Source: an uncultured Chitinophagaceae bacterium (lineage in GTDB: Bacteria > Bacteroidota > Bacteroidia > Chitinophagales > Chitinophagaceae). Taken from it: a stretch of 22,910 nt of DNA. The position numbers and the translations under genes were made by a program. Below the pieces are notes generated by a model, which saw only the letters and a list, made by a program, of their open reading frames with translations, did no database searches and was not told the origin of the DNA. The first letter of the stretch is position 1. Every line of letters starts with the position of its first letter. The stretch lies in contig CALCEA010000104.1 of NCBI GenBank assembly GCA_937900675.1, positions 1-22,910 of the forward strand, given 5' to 3'. Positions 7,926-16,378 of this stretch are shown in pieces.

Positions 7926-7958
7926 CAAATATATTACATGAGCTGGATCCCTTTCAAA
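7926..7958 (-). promoter_or_regulatory. Predicted promoter of the HupE-like/metallopeptidase operon
   Basis: On the minus strand: TTTG (7958-7955), 21 nt, then TATATTTG (7933-7926). The -33 lies inside the first codons of the DUF6702 gene. Start would be near 7920, so its leader overlaps the opposing transcript by about 20 nt. Confidence 0.6.
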
Positions 7959-8426
7959 CCTTTGATCACTTGGATGATTGCCTTATTTCATCCATTCTTT
8001 ATTTCTGTAATTGATATCCAACACAATAATAAAGAAGCAGCATTGGAAATAAGTGTTAGAACTTTCACTGATGATTTAGAGAAAATGATCAATAAAGAAT
8101 ACCATATTCAAATTGATTTAAACGATCCTAAGCAAAAAACTAAAGCAGACGCTTTAGTACAGCAATATGTACAAAAGAAAATCTCATTGGCAGCTAATGG
8201 AGCTAAAGTGAATATGGAATATATTGGTTATGAGATACAATCTGAAAGTACCTGGTCTTATTTTGAAGTGAAAAATGTAAAACAGTTAAAACAACTGAAT
8301 GTGTTTTGCGAATTACTCTTTGGAATAGATCCACAACAGATTAATATTTTTCATGTAACCTCCAATGGAAACAGAAAAAGTTTTGAATTAGCGGCACCTA
8401 AAAACAGTACTCAATTTATTTTTTAA
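7938..8426 (+). CDS. DUF6702-like envelope protein
   Basis: 162 residues. A hydrophobic start (about 1-20) is followed at once by HPFFISVIDIQHNNKEAALEISVRTFTDDLEKMI, which resembles Bacteroidota DUF6702 proteins (HPF/Y-x-S-V start, then alternating strands). The rest is soluble, mixed alpha/beta. Function is unknown. The hydrophobic segment could be a signal peptide ending just before His18-Pro, which would leave an N-terminal histidine, but the residue before it is Phe, so cleavage is uncertain. An in-frame stop at 7899 fixes the ATG at 7938 as the only sensible start. It is divergent from the HupE-like gene and overlaps the glycosyltransferase 3' end by 11 nt. Confidence 0.7.
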   Translation: MSWIPFKPLITWMIALFHPFFISVIDIQHNNKEAALEISVRTFTDDLEKMINKEYHIQIDLNDPKQKTKADALVQQYVQKKISLAANGAKVNMEYIGYEIQSESTWSYFEVKNVKQLKQLNVFCELLFGIDPQQINIFHVTSNGNRKSFELAAPKNSTQFIF

Positions 8427-10077
8427 GTTCGACGATTTCAAATGGAATAGTTTCTTGATTTCTAGTAGCTGGATTCAAGAATGGCAGACTTAACATAGTA
8501 ACATGAAATCTTCTAGAAGCGAATCTTTGTTGACTATTTGGAAACTGCGCCTTAATGATAGAATCATTTTTAAAATCGGTCACCACCCAATCCCCTTCTT
8601 TTAATTGAAGACTATCTTCTTGTATTTTGAAAATATGTTTCCCGTAAAAATGTAATGCATAACTATTGGGTATTTTATGCAACACTATCTTTTCTTTATC
8701 CCAATGTTGTTGATTGATTTGTTTCACTAATTGATTGCCTAACTGAAATGGCAACAAATTAGGATAAAAATGCAGGTTCATTACTAGGTTCACGCCCAAC
8801 CATAATAATATAGAATTATAGAACCATTTTTGGCCCAAACTATAATTTGATAAAAACATTTTAAGTATAAGAAACAGTAGAATGCAAAATGCAAGAATTA
8901 AAATCTTGGGTGCTTGACCAAAAGGAATAGTCAATATTAAGCCTACCACTAAAACAAAAACAAGCATCAAGAAAAAATGAAACCTAGATAAAAATTTAAC
9001 AGCTTTTGAAACACTTGTATTGCTCCAAAGCATTTTCTCCCAATGTGCTGCTGTTAAAATAGCCGCTAATGGAAATACCACAAAAATATAATGAGGCAAT
9101 TGCGCCTGACTTCTTGATAGCACTAAATAAGTTAACATAAAACCAAAGAAACTAATTCGTTCTGTACTGGGGCGAAAGACACCTTCTTTAATAATGTTGA
9201 TGAATTTTGTTATCAAGGCCCATAAGAACACAAATATCCAAGGCAAGAAGCTCCAAAACATATTCTCTAACAAGAAAGTAAAATAGCCCATTTCCTTGTA
9301 CGCATTCTCCCCTGTATACCTGCCAAAGCTTTGGGTCCAATAATAAAACTCCACCCCAGATTGAATGGGTCGATGATTGATGATTTTTCCTGGATGTAGA
9401 TCAAATTGCTGATACAAACCCCATGTCATGGGGAACAAAAACAATGCAATTATTACAATACCTAATAAATAAATAGGTTTGAAAAAATATGCCCAGTCTT
9501 TTTTGCAAAACCATTCAGGTGCAAAACAAAGAATGGGTACCACTAATGCAATTGGCCCCTTAGTCATCATGCCTCCAGCAATAGCTATCGCAGCAATAAA
9601 GAAATATTTATTTTGTTTTTTTACAGTCCAATAAGCAATCGCACAAATAGCGGCCATCACCCAGCCCACCAACATCGTGTCCGTTCTTACATCATGCGAA
9701 ATCAAGAAAAACGCCTGACTAGAAGCCAATATGAGCGAAGCCAATCTTGCCGTGGTAATATTATAATATAATTTGGCAAAATGAAATGTTGCAAACAATG
9801 CAATTCCTAAAAATAATAAAGAAGGAATACGATAGGCCCAATCATAAATACCAAAAATTTTCATGGATAATGCCGACAACCAAAATAACATAGGTGGCTT
9901 ATCTAAATAATCTGCATTTAAATCAAATAATTGTAAATAAGATTGTTTTTCCAACATCTCTCTACTAATAGAGGCATACTGCGCTGCATCCACATCCATT
10001 AATGGTATCGCAAAAGCGCCAATACAATACACTATTAAAATAGCAGTTAAGCTAATAATAAAGCTATTCTTATGCAT
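8416..10077 (-). CDS. ArnT/PMT-like GT-C family glycosyltransferase
   Basis: 553 residues, about a dozen membrane helices, then a soluble C-terminal domain from ~450. MDVDAAQYASISREML (27-42) is the first-loop acidic motif of GT-C enzymes (Asp28/Asp30), and DYLDKPPMLFWLSAL (56-70) is the block typical of ArnT and related PMT_2-type enzymes. These use polyprenyl-phosphate sugars as donors and act on the outer face of the inner membrane, on lipid A or proteins. The acceptor here is unknown; no arn genes are in the window, so calling it aminoarabinose transferase would be over-reach. Its start overlaps the end of the PAP2 gene by 8 nt, so the two are translationally coupled. Confidence 0.85.
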   Translation of the reverse strand: MHKNSFIISLTAILIVYCIGAFAIPLMDVDAAQYASISREMLEKQSYLQLFDLNADYLDKPPMLFWLSALSMKIFGIYDWAYRIPSLLFLGIALFATFHFAKLYYNITTARLASLILASSQAFFLISHDVRTDTMLVGWVMAAICAIAYWTVKKQNKYFFIAAIAIAGGMMTKGPIALVVPILCFAPEWFCKKDWAYFFKPIYLLGIVIIALFLFPMTWGLYQQFDLHPGKIINHRPIQSGVEFYYWTQSFGRYTGENAYKEMGYFTFLLENMFWSFLPWIFVFLWALITKFINIIKEGVFRPSTERISFFGFMLTYLVLSRSQAQLPHYIFVVFPLAAILTAAHWEKMLWSNTSVSKAVKFLSRFHFFLMLVFVLVVGLILTIPFGQAPKILILAFCILLFLILKMFLSNYSLGQKWFYNSILLWLGVNLVMNLHFYPNLLPFQLGNQLVKQINQQHWDKEKIVLHKIPNSYALHFYGKHIFKIQEDSLQLKEGDWVVTDFKNDSIIKAQFPNSQQRFASRRFHVTMLSLPFLNPATRNQETIPFEIVELKK

Positions 10078-10645
10078 GTTGAAATTTTTTAAAGATCACC
10101 CCATTCAATTTGCCTACTACAAGTCCAATCATCGCTCCAGCTAAAACATCCAATGGATAATGCACCCCAACATACACCTGTGCATAAGAAATAATTCCTG
10201 CCCAGATAAAAAACAACCATGTATACTTTTTAAACAGAGGTGTCAAACTTATAAATAAGAACATCGCTAATCCAAAATGATTGGCAGCATGTGAAGAAGT
10301 AAAACTAAATCCTCCTGAACAATGATCTAACAACAAATTAACCTTACCTGTCATCAAAGAATCGGCGCAGGGTCTTAACCTATGCACCAGCGGCTTAAAT
10401 ATACTACTACTAATTTGATCGGTAACAGTGAGATTGATCACTGCAAAAAGCAACCATTTCCAAGTGGCTTTCCCCCATTTGATAAATAAATACACCAATA
10501 AAACAGCATAAAATGGATACCAATTACTCGCATTTCTGCACCAAGGAAGTATCAGATCTAGTATTGAATGGGTCCAACGACCATTGATTAAAGTAAATAA
10601 AGCCTGATCTTTTGCTAAAAGGGCCGACCAAATGCTATTTGTCAT
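10070..10645 (-). CDS. PAP2-family membrane phosphatase
   Basis: 191 residues from the ATG at 10645, with about five membrane helices. Acid-phosphatase motifs are present: KPLVHRLRP (84-92, KX6RP), SFTSSHAANH (114-123, PSGH-like) and AQVYVGVHYPLD (155-166, where SR of the usual SRX5HX3D is AQ). Such enzymes dephosphorylate lipid pyrophosphates or phosphates, such as undecaprenyl-PP, phosphatidylglycerol-phosphate or lipid A. Coupling to a polyprenyl-sugar-dependent glycosyltransferase fits recycling of the lipid carrier or preparing a lipid A acceptor (inference). The open frame extends upstream to 10714, but that adds a non-family basic stretch across the divergent promoter region. A TATCTTTA box (one mismatch from TAnnTTTG) ends four nt before the chosen ATG. 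Confidence 0.85.
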   Translation of the reverse strand: MTNSIWSALLAKDQALFTLINGRWTHSILDLILPWCRNASNWYPFYAVLLVYLFIKWGKATWKWLLFAVINLTVTDQISSSIFKPLVHRLRPCADSLMTGKVNLLLDHCSGGFSFTSSHAANHFGLAMFLFISLTPLFKKYTWLFFIWAGIISYAQVYVGVHYPLDVLAGAMIGLVVGKLNGVIFKKFQHA

Positions 10646-10679
10646 AGCATAAAGATACAAGAAGTGCAAAAATTTAAAG

Positions 10680-10687
10680 TAAATTTG
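10680..10687 (+). promoter_or_regulatory. glmM: Predicted -7 box for glmM
   Basis: TAAATTTG, full TAnnTTTG match, 20 nt before the ATG at 10708. No clear -33 element is seen. Confidence 0.5.
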
Positions 10688-10707
10688 CCTATCAATTCGA
10701 ACTAAAT

Positions 10708-12090
10708 ATGGCATTAATTAAAAGCATTTCTGGATTTAGAGGTACTATCGGTGGAAAACCTAATGAGAACCTAACTCCATTAGATATGGTGAAATTTGCA
10801 TCAGCCTATGGAACATGGTTGAACGCTAAATCTGCTGGAAAAAAGAAAGTAGTGGTAGGTAGAGATGGTAGAATGAGTGGAAATATGGTGGAAGCGATGG
10901 TAGAGCAAAGCTTATTAGCTTTAGGAATTGATGTGATTCATTTAGGTTTAAGCACCACTCCTACGGTAGAAATGGCAGTGGTATTTGAAAAAGCAGATGG
11001 TGGAATTATTTTAACGGCGAGTCATAATCCTAAAGAATGGAATGCTTTAAAATTATTGAATGAAAAAGGAGAGTTTGTAAGTGCAGAAGAAGGAAAGACC
11101 ATTTTAACCATTGCAGCTAACGAAGATTTTAATTATGCTTCTATAGATGCTTTAGGTTCTTTGATTGCGGATAACAATAGTTTAGAAAAACATATTGAAG
11201 CAATATTACAATATCAATTAGTTAATAAGAAAGCTATTGAGGCAGCTAATTTTTCTATTGTATTAGACGCCATCAATAGCTCAGGTGCATTCACTGTGCC
11301 AGCCTTATTACATGCTTTGGGCGTGAAAAATATCACTGTCCTAAACGAAGCAATGACGGGCGATTTTGCGCATAATCCCGAGCCCTTAAAAGAACACCTT
11401 ACAGAACTTTGCACAACAGTAACTATGAATAAAGCTACACTAGGCATTGCAGTAGATCCTGATGTAGATCGCTTATGTTTTGTAAGTGAGGATGGAGAAT
11501 TATTTGGAGAGGAATACACTTTAGTAGCTGTGGCTGATTATATTTTACAACATAAAAAAGGTGCTACAGTAAGCAATCTTTCCTCTACCAGAGCACTTAG
11601 AGATATTACTGAAAAAAATGGCTGTTCTTATTTTGCAAGTGCGGTGGGTGAAGTGAATGTAGTAAACATGATGAAACAAGAAAAAGCAGTGATTGGCGGT
11701 GAAGGAAATGGCGGCATTATTGTACCTGACTTACATTATGGAAGAGACGCATTAATTGGCATTGCTTTATTTTTAAGTCATTTGGCCACTAGTCAAAAAT
11801 CGGCATCTGCTTTAAGAGCTAGTTATCCTGCTTATTATATGAGTAAAAAGAAAATGGATTTAAATGCTTCATTGTCTTTAGAGACCATTTTTAGCACTTT
11901 AGAAGCGAAGTTCTCTGCTTACCCAATTAATAAAGTAGATGGATTTAAAATTGATTTTGAAGACGAATGGGTACATTTGAGAACAAGCAATACCGAACCA
12001 ATTATGCGAATTTATACTGAAGCAAAATCTCAAAAAGCTGCAGATGATTTAGCAGATAATATTATTTCAACGATACATTCAATTAAATAG
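10708..12090 (+). CDS. glmM: Phosphoglucosamine mutase GlmM
   Basis: 460 residues, usual length for alpha-D-phosphohexomutases. The phosphoserine loop ILTASHNP (101-108) holds the active Ser105. The magnesium site is DPDVDR (250-255), the sugar-binding loop is GGEGNGG (330-336), and the C-terminal phosphate-binding block is RTSNTEP (425-431). It interconverts glucosamine-6-P and glucosamine-1-P, feeding UDP-GlcNAc for peptidoglycan and lipid A. The GEGNGG loop is the variant seen in Bacteroidota and archaeal GlmM-like proteins rather than GEQSGH of E. coli GlmM; a phosphomannomutase activity cannot be excluded. The stop is four nt before the cysteine desulfurase start, so the two form an operon. 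Confidence 0.9.
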   Translation: MALIKSISGFRGTIGGKPNENLTPLDMVKFASAYGTWLNAKSAGKKKVVVGRDGRMSGNMVEAMVEQSLLALGIDVIHLGLSTTPTVEMAVVFEKADGGIILTASHNPKEWNALKLLNEKGEFVSAEEGKTILTIAANEDFNYASIDALGSLIADNNSLEKHIEAILQYQLVNKKAIEAANFSIVLDAINSSGAFTVPALLHALGVKNITVLNEAMTGDFAHNPEPLKEHLTELCTTVTMNKATLGIAVDPDVDRLCFVSEDGELFGEEYTLVAVADYILQHKKGATVSNLSSTRALRDITEKNGCSYFASAVGEVNVVNMMKQEKAVIGGEGNGGIIVPDLHYGRDALIGIALFLSHLATSQKSASALRASYPAYYMSKKKMDLNASLSLETIFSTLEAKFSAYPINKVDGFKIDFEDEWVHLRTSNTEPIMRIYTEAKSQKAADDLADNIISTIHSIK

Positions 12091-12094
12091 AAGG

Positions 12095-13222
12095 ATGGAA
12101 AGAATTTATTTTGACAATGCTGCCACTACTCCATTAGATCCAGCAGTACTAGAAGCAATGATGCCTTATTTAACGGAGAAGTTTGGTAATCCATCTTCTA
12201 TTTATAGTTATGGTAGAGAAACTAGAATGGCTGTAGAACAGGCCAGAAAGTCTGTTGCTAAAAACCTAGGTGCCAAACCATCTGAAATTTTCTTCACAAG
12301 TGGCGGAACTGAAAGCAGTAATACCATTTTACACGCTGCCATTCACGACTTAGGTTGTAAGCATATTATTAGTTCACCTATAGAACATCATGCAACACTT
12401 CATACAGTAGAGCATTTGGCAAAAGCGCATGGTATTCAACTTTCATGGGTAAAGATTCTTCCTGATGGTCATATTGATATGGAAGACTTAGGACAATTAT
12501 TGAATAACAGCTCTGAAAAAACTATTGTATCCATTATGCATGCCAATAATGAGATTGGTAACATGATTGATATTCACGAAGTAGGCACTTTATGTAAAAA
12601 GCATAATGCATATTTTCATAGCGATACGGTACAAACTGTGGGACATTTCCCATTTAATTTGAAAGAAACACCGGTTGATTTTATCACAGGTGCTGGACAT
12701 AAATTCCACGGCCCAAAAGGCGTTGGTATTTTATATATTAATGAAAATATCAAAATCAATCCTTTAGTGCATGGTGGCGCTCAGGAAAGAAACATGCGTG
12801 CTGGCACAGAAAACCTTTACGGTATTGTTGGTTTTGCAAAAGCCTTAGAATTAGCTAGTGAGTCTTACGAAAAAGACAGTGCTTATATGCAATCTTTAAA
12901 GCAATACATGCACGATCAGTTGGTTCAAAAAATACCTGGAGTGAGTTTTAATGGAGATCCTTTTGGAAAAAGCTTATATACTTTATTGAGTACGAATTTT
13001 CCTAAAACGGACAAGACAGATATGTTGTTATTTAATTTGGATATACACCATATTTGTGCAAGTGGCGGAAGTGCTTGTTCTAGCGGTGCTCAACAAGGTT
13101 CACATGTAATACAGGCATTAAAAAAAGAAGGAGAAATCGCTACAGTGCGTTTCTCCTTCTCTAAGAATAATACCCGTCAAGAAATTGACCAGGTAGTTGA
13201 TATACTGACTACTTTACTTTAG
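12095..13222 (+). CDS. Cysteine desulfurase (IscS/NifS family)
   Basis: 375-residue class V aminotransferase-fold enzyme. YFDNAATTPLDPAVLEAM (5-22) is the family start. IEHHA (96-100) precedes the cofactor-binding region, SDTVQTVGH (176-184) interacts with PLP, and TGAGHKFHGPKG (198-209) holds the Schiff-base lysine, Lys203. CASGGSACSSG (321-331) contains the mobile-loop persulfide cysteine, Cys328. It moves sulfur from L-cysteine to Fe-S assembly and tRNA thiolation. No iscU or suf genes are adjacent, so the client is unknown; a tRNA-thiolation role is possible. AGAAGG lies just before the start, one of the few Shine-Dalgarno-like sites here, consistent with re-initiation after glmM. The 3' end overlaps the DUF2723 gene by 14 nt. 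Confidence 0.92.
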   Translation: MERIYFDNAATTPLDPAVLEAMMPYLTEKFGNPSSIYSYGRETRMAVEQARKSVAKNLGAKPSEIFFTSGGTESSNTILHAAIHDLGCKHIISSPIEHHATLHTVEHLAKAHGIQLSWVKILPDGHIDMEDLGQLLNNSSEKTIVSIMHANNEIGNMIDIHEVGTLCKKHNAYFHSDTVQTVGHFPFNLKETPVDFITGAGHKFHGPKGVGILYINENIKINPLVHGGAQERNMRAGTENLYGIVGFAKALELASESYEKDSAYMQSLKQYMHDQLVQKIPGVSFNGDPFGKSLYTLLSTNFPKTDKTDMLLFNLDIHHICASGGSACSSGAQQGSHVIQALKKEGEIATVRFSFSKNNTRQEIDQVVDILTTLL

Positions 13223-16200
13223 CATCTTCTTCTAGTTTAGTAATAGCAGCTTCCAGTTGATAACAAGTTAGAATGTCTTGCACAAAAGACATTTGCTTGT
13301 TGCTTAAAGCTGTTGACTTGCCTTGATACGCTGCATCAGCATTTTGCATGAACTGATCTTCGCTCATCGACTCACCTAAAGATTTATAGTAAGCTATTTG
13401 CTGTTTTAAATCTTTCATAACAGAAGTACTTACTTTCTTAGCCAATACTTTATCATCAGCAGCATAACATGCTTGCAAGAATACATAGCTAAAATAGTTA
13501 TGCTGATTACCTCTGTTCGAGGTCATGCCATATGGAAAATTCTTTTCATTAGTTGCAAGATCTATTTTCTTTAATAATTGTCTAGCACTATCTTTTTTAC
13601 CTTCTACGGCTAATGCAAATGCAACTTGTGCAATTGAATATCTAATTGAATTTAGATGCCTTCTGTTTTCTTCATCAAAATAGACATTTGGATTTTGTGC
13701 ATTACCAAAAGTAAATTTATTCATCATATTTTTGAAAGCAGCATCTGTATCAATAGCTGAATTAGCCACTGGTACTAATTGATAAGTCATTCCAGTTTGA
13801 CGAGCATATTTATCCAAGCCCAAATCTTTTAAATCTTGTTGAGAAGTAAAGCAAATTGGACGTTTGAATTGACTAGTTGCAATAATGGCAAAAATGGCCA
13901 TTTCATTCTTCACCAAATATTGTCTATTTGGATTGAAATCTATTTTCAATTCATTGACAATAGAATCTGTTGGCTTAGCAATACCAGAAGCCAAAGCGTT
14001 CGCCTTATTCACTGGCACACTAAACTTATGTGTAGGGAAGATATTAACAGAACTTCCATCCTGAGTAGCCATTTGGTATTTACCTGCTGGGTCAGCTACA
14101 ACATATCTTAAAACTGAATCTAAATTATAATATTGGGTTTCTGTATAACCAGGAACTGGATAATAATAAGCTGCATTCAACTTATTACCAGCTACTTGCT
14201 CATCTGTAAAAATAACATCAAACTTATCGCTTTGATTTACTTTATATCTAAGCTCTTTCATATACCAATCAGAACCCAATAAGCTATTCACCACTACTCT
14301 TACATCCGGTCTGATACCTTCTACTTCTTGAGCATACCATAAAGGATAAGTATCGTTGTCACCGAAAGAGAATAAAATAGCATTTGGAGGGCAGCTCTCT
14401 AAATAGTTTCTAGCCAAATCTCTTGGTAAAGTTTTTTGACTTCTATCATGATCATCCCACTCTTGTTGAGCCATTAAAGTTGGAACTGCTAAGAAACAAA
14501 TTACAGAAGCTGCAATAGTTGCCATTTTAGGCGTAATAGCTTTTGACAACCATTCTGCAATTTGTAAAACGCCCAAACCAATCCAAATAGCAAAAGCATA
14601 GAAAGAACCCACATAAGCGTAGTCACGCTCACGAGGCTGTAAACTTACTTGATTCAAATAAAGTACAATAGCAATACCAGTAAAGAAGAATAGTAATCCA
14701 GTTACTACAAAATCTTTTCTAGCATGTTGATATTGAAAAATAAAACCAATAATACCCAAAATAAAAGGCAACATGTAAAGGTTATTATTAGCATTATTAT
14801 GCTTACTTATGGAATCTGGCAACTTAGATTGCTCTCCAAAAATCGCATTGTCCACAATTGGTATACCTGTTTTGAAATTACCATCTCTTACATTACCAAA
14901 ACCCTGTAAATCATTTTGCTTACCCGCAAAGTTCCATAAGAAATAACGCAAATACATAAAACCAAATTGATAATTGGTAAAGTATTTGATATTATCTCTC
15001 ATTGTTGGAGCTTCACCATCCACTACACCTGCAAAGGCTTTATAACTATCCATTTGGCCTCTATCATTTTCTGAATCCCACATTCTCGGAAATAAATGCG
15101 CAGAAGGTGCAGATGACCAATCTCTCTTTAAATTCTTTCCAGAAACCTCATAAGTATCTTTTGCTTTTACATATTGATCGCTTCCTTCAATATTATCCAC
15201 TTTATCTACATAATCTGGACCATATAAAATAGGCCAATCACCATATTGTTCTCTACCTAAATAACCCATTAAAGTCACTGGATTATCTACATTGTACATG
15301 TCTACAGAGGTATCTGCATTTGAACGAATCATGGTAGTGATATAACTAGTGTATCCTAAGAAGAAAAATACCATGGACCAGATACCTAATTTCATGAAAT
15401 AATACCCTTTCTTATTGGCGTAGCGAATGCCCATAGTAATCAATACTGCTAACAAAACAAAGAAAGCAATAAAGCCACTAAAGAAAGGTAATCCAAAACT
15501 ATTTACAAAAGTGATATCAAAAGCACCAGCCCACTTAATAGTATATTGAATCAAGAACACTTGAATAAAACCAGTAATGACTACTCCAATAAAAAATGCT
15601 ACTAAGCCACCCTTCCAACTAGCTTTGTAATTTCTAAAGTAATACACCATTACAATTGCAGGTATTGTAAGGATATTCAACAAGTGAACACCAATAGAAA
15701 TACCCATCATGTAAAAAATAAATATAATCCACTTATCAGCACCTGGCTGATCTGCTTTATGTTCCCATTTTAAAATAGCCCAGAATACCAATGCAGTGAA
15801 AAAAGAACTCAAAGCATATACTTCACCTTCTACTGCAGAATACCAAAATGAATCACTAAATGTATAAGCCAATGCGCCTACTACACCAGCTCCCATTACT
15901 AATAAAATCTGGTTTGAAGTTAGGTCCGCACCACTAGCTTTCTCTACCATTCTTTTAGCAAAATGCGTAATGGTCCAAAATAAAAATAAAATAGTAAAAC
16001 CACTTGCTAATGCACTCATGGTATTCACTGCTTTTGCAGCCGTTAATGGATTGTCTCCAAAAAGAATAATGAATATCCTTCCCATCAACACAAACATGGG
16101 TGCTCCTGGAGGATGCGGAATTTGTAATTTATAGGCACTGCTAATGAATTCACCACAATCCCAAAAACTACCAGTAGCTTCCATTGTCATGATATAAACA

Positions 16201-16259
16201 GTACATGCAATTAGGGTTACAATCCACCCTGTCCAATTGTTTACTTTTTTAAAGTCCAT
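13209..16259 (-). CDS. DUF2723 (GT117-like) polytopic protein, probable protein O-mannosyltransferase-type enzyme
   Basis: 1016 residues: about a dozen membrane helices up to ~600, then a long soluble C-terminal part. TMEATGSFWDCGEFISSAYK (25-44) carries the acidic first-loop motif (Asp34, Glu37) of this GT-C-like family. It is followed by IPHPPGAPMFVLMGR and, later, EGEVYALSSFF. NAILFSFGDNDTYPLWYAQE is the conserved block at the start of the soluble part. The human relative TMEM260 was reported as an O-mannosyltransferase, and Bacteroidota glycosylate many exported proteins, so protein O-glycosylation is a reasonable but unproven role. The gene stands alone on its strand, convergent with the desulfurase (14-nt overlap) and divergent from mtaB, with its own -7 box. 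Confidence 0.88.
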   Translation of the reverse strand: MDFKKVNNWTGWIVTLIACTVYIMTMEATGSFWDCGEFISSAYKLQIPHPPGAPMFVLMGRIFIILFGDNPLTAAKAVNTMSALASGFTILFLFWTITHFAKRMVEKASGADLTSNQILLVMGAGVVGALAYTFSDSFWYSAVEGEVYALSSFFTALVFWAILKWEHKADQPGADKWIIFIFYMMGISIGVHLLNILTIPAIVMVYYFRNYKASWKGGLVAFFIGVVITGFIQVFLIQYTIKWAGAFDITFVNSFGLPFFSGFIAFFVLLAVLITMGIRYANKKGYYFMKLGIWSMVFFFLGYTSYITTMIRSNADTSVDMYNVDNPVTLMGYLGREQYGDWPILYGPDYVDKVDNIEGSDQYVKAKDTYEVSGKNLKRDWSSAPSAHLFPRMWDSENDRGQMDSYKAFAGVVDGEAPTMRDNIKYFTNYQFGFMYLRYFLWNFAGKQNDLQGFGNVRDGNFKTGIPIVDNAIFGEQSKLPDSISKHNNANNNLYMLPFILGIIGFIFQYQHARKDFVVTGLLFFFTGIAIVLYLNQVSLQPRERDYAYVGSFYAFAIWIGLGVLQIAEWLSKAITPKMATIAASVICFLAVPTLMAQQEWDDHDRSQKTLPRDLARNYLESCPPNAILFSFGDNDTYPLWYAQEVEGIRPDVRVVVNSLLGSDWYMKELRYKVNQSDKFDVIFTDEQVAGNKLNAAYYYPVPGYTETQYYNLDSVLRYVVADPAGKYQMATQDGSSVNIFPTHKFSVPVNKANALASGIAKPTDSIVNELKIDFNPNRQYLVKNEMAIFAIIATSQFKRPICFTSQQDLKDLGLDKYARQTGMTYQLVPVANSAIDTDAAFKNMMNKFTFGNAQNPNVYFDEENRRHLNSIRYSIAQVAFALAVEGKKDSARQLLKKIDLATNEKNFPYGMTSNRGNQHNYFSYVFLQACYAADDKVLAKKVSTSVMKDLKQQIAYYKSLGESMSEDQFMQNADAAYQGKSTALSNKQMSFVQDILTCYQLEAAITKLEEDAKVK

Positions 16260-16279
16260 TTTACCTTTTTTAGTAGTTG

Positions 16280-16287
16280 CAAACTTA
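16280..16287 (-). promoter_or_regulatory. Predicted -7 box for the DUF2723 gene
   Basis: The minus strand reads TAAGTTTG, full TAnnTTTG match, 20 nt before the ATG at 16259. Confidence 0.5.
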
Positions 16288-16364
16288 ACTTAATCTAAGC
16301 AAAAAGGGAAATTAAGAGGTTTATTAAGAATATTTTAAGATTTCCGGGTTCCCTCTAGGTTTTT

Positions 16365-16372
16365 TATCTTTG
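16365..16372 (+). promoter_or_regulatory. mtaB: Predicted -7 box for mtaB, six nt from the start codon
   Basis: TATCTTTG, full TAnnTTTG match. Its last three bases are the in-frame TTG at 16370, so that TTG cannot be the start; ATG at 16379 follows six nt later, predicting a leaderless or near-leaderless mRNA. Confidence 0.6.
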
Positions 16373-16378
16373 CTGCCC

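Noticed and set aside
10646..10714. N-terminal extension of the PAP2 gene
   Set aside because: Covers the divergent promoter region and the glmM start; the added residues do not resemble the family.
11214..11519. Minus-strand open frame of 101 codons inside glmM
   Set aside because: Antisense shadow of a well-conserved gene; no recognisable domain.
13836..15232. Several plus-strand frames inside the DUF2723 gene
   Set aside because: Antisense shadows; composition and lack of motifs give no support.
16370..16378. TTG start giving mtaB three extra residues
   Set aside because: The TTG is the last part of the TATCTTTG promoter box; ATG 16379 starts the conserved N-terminus.
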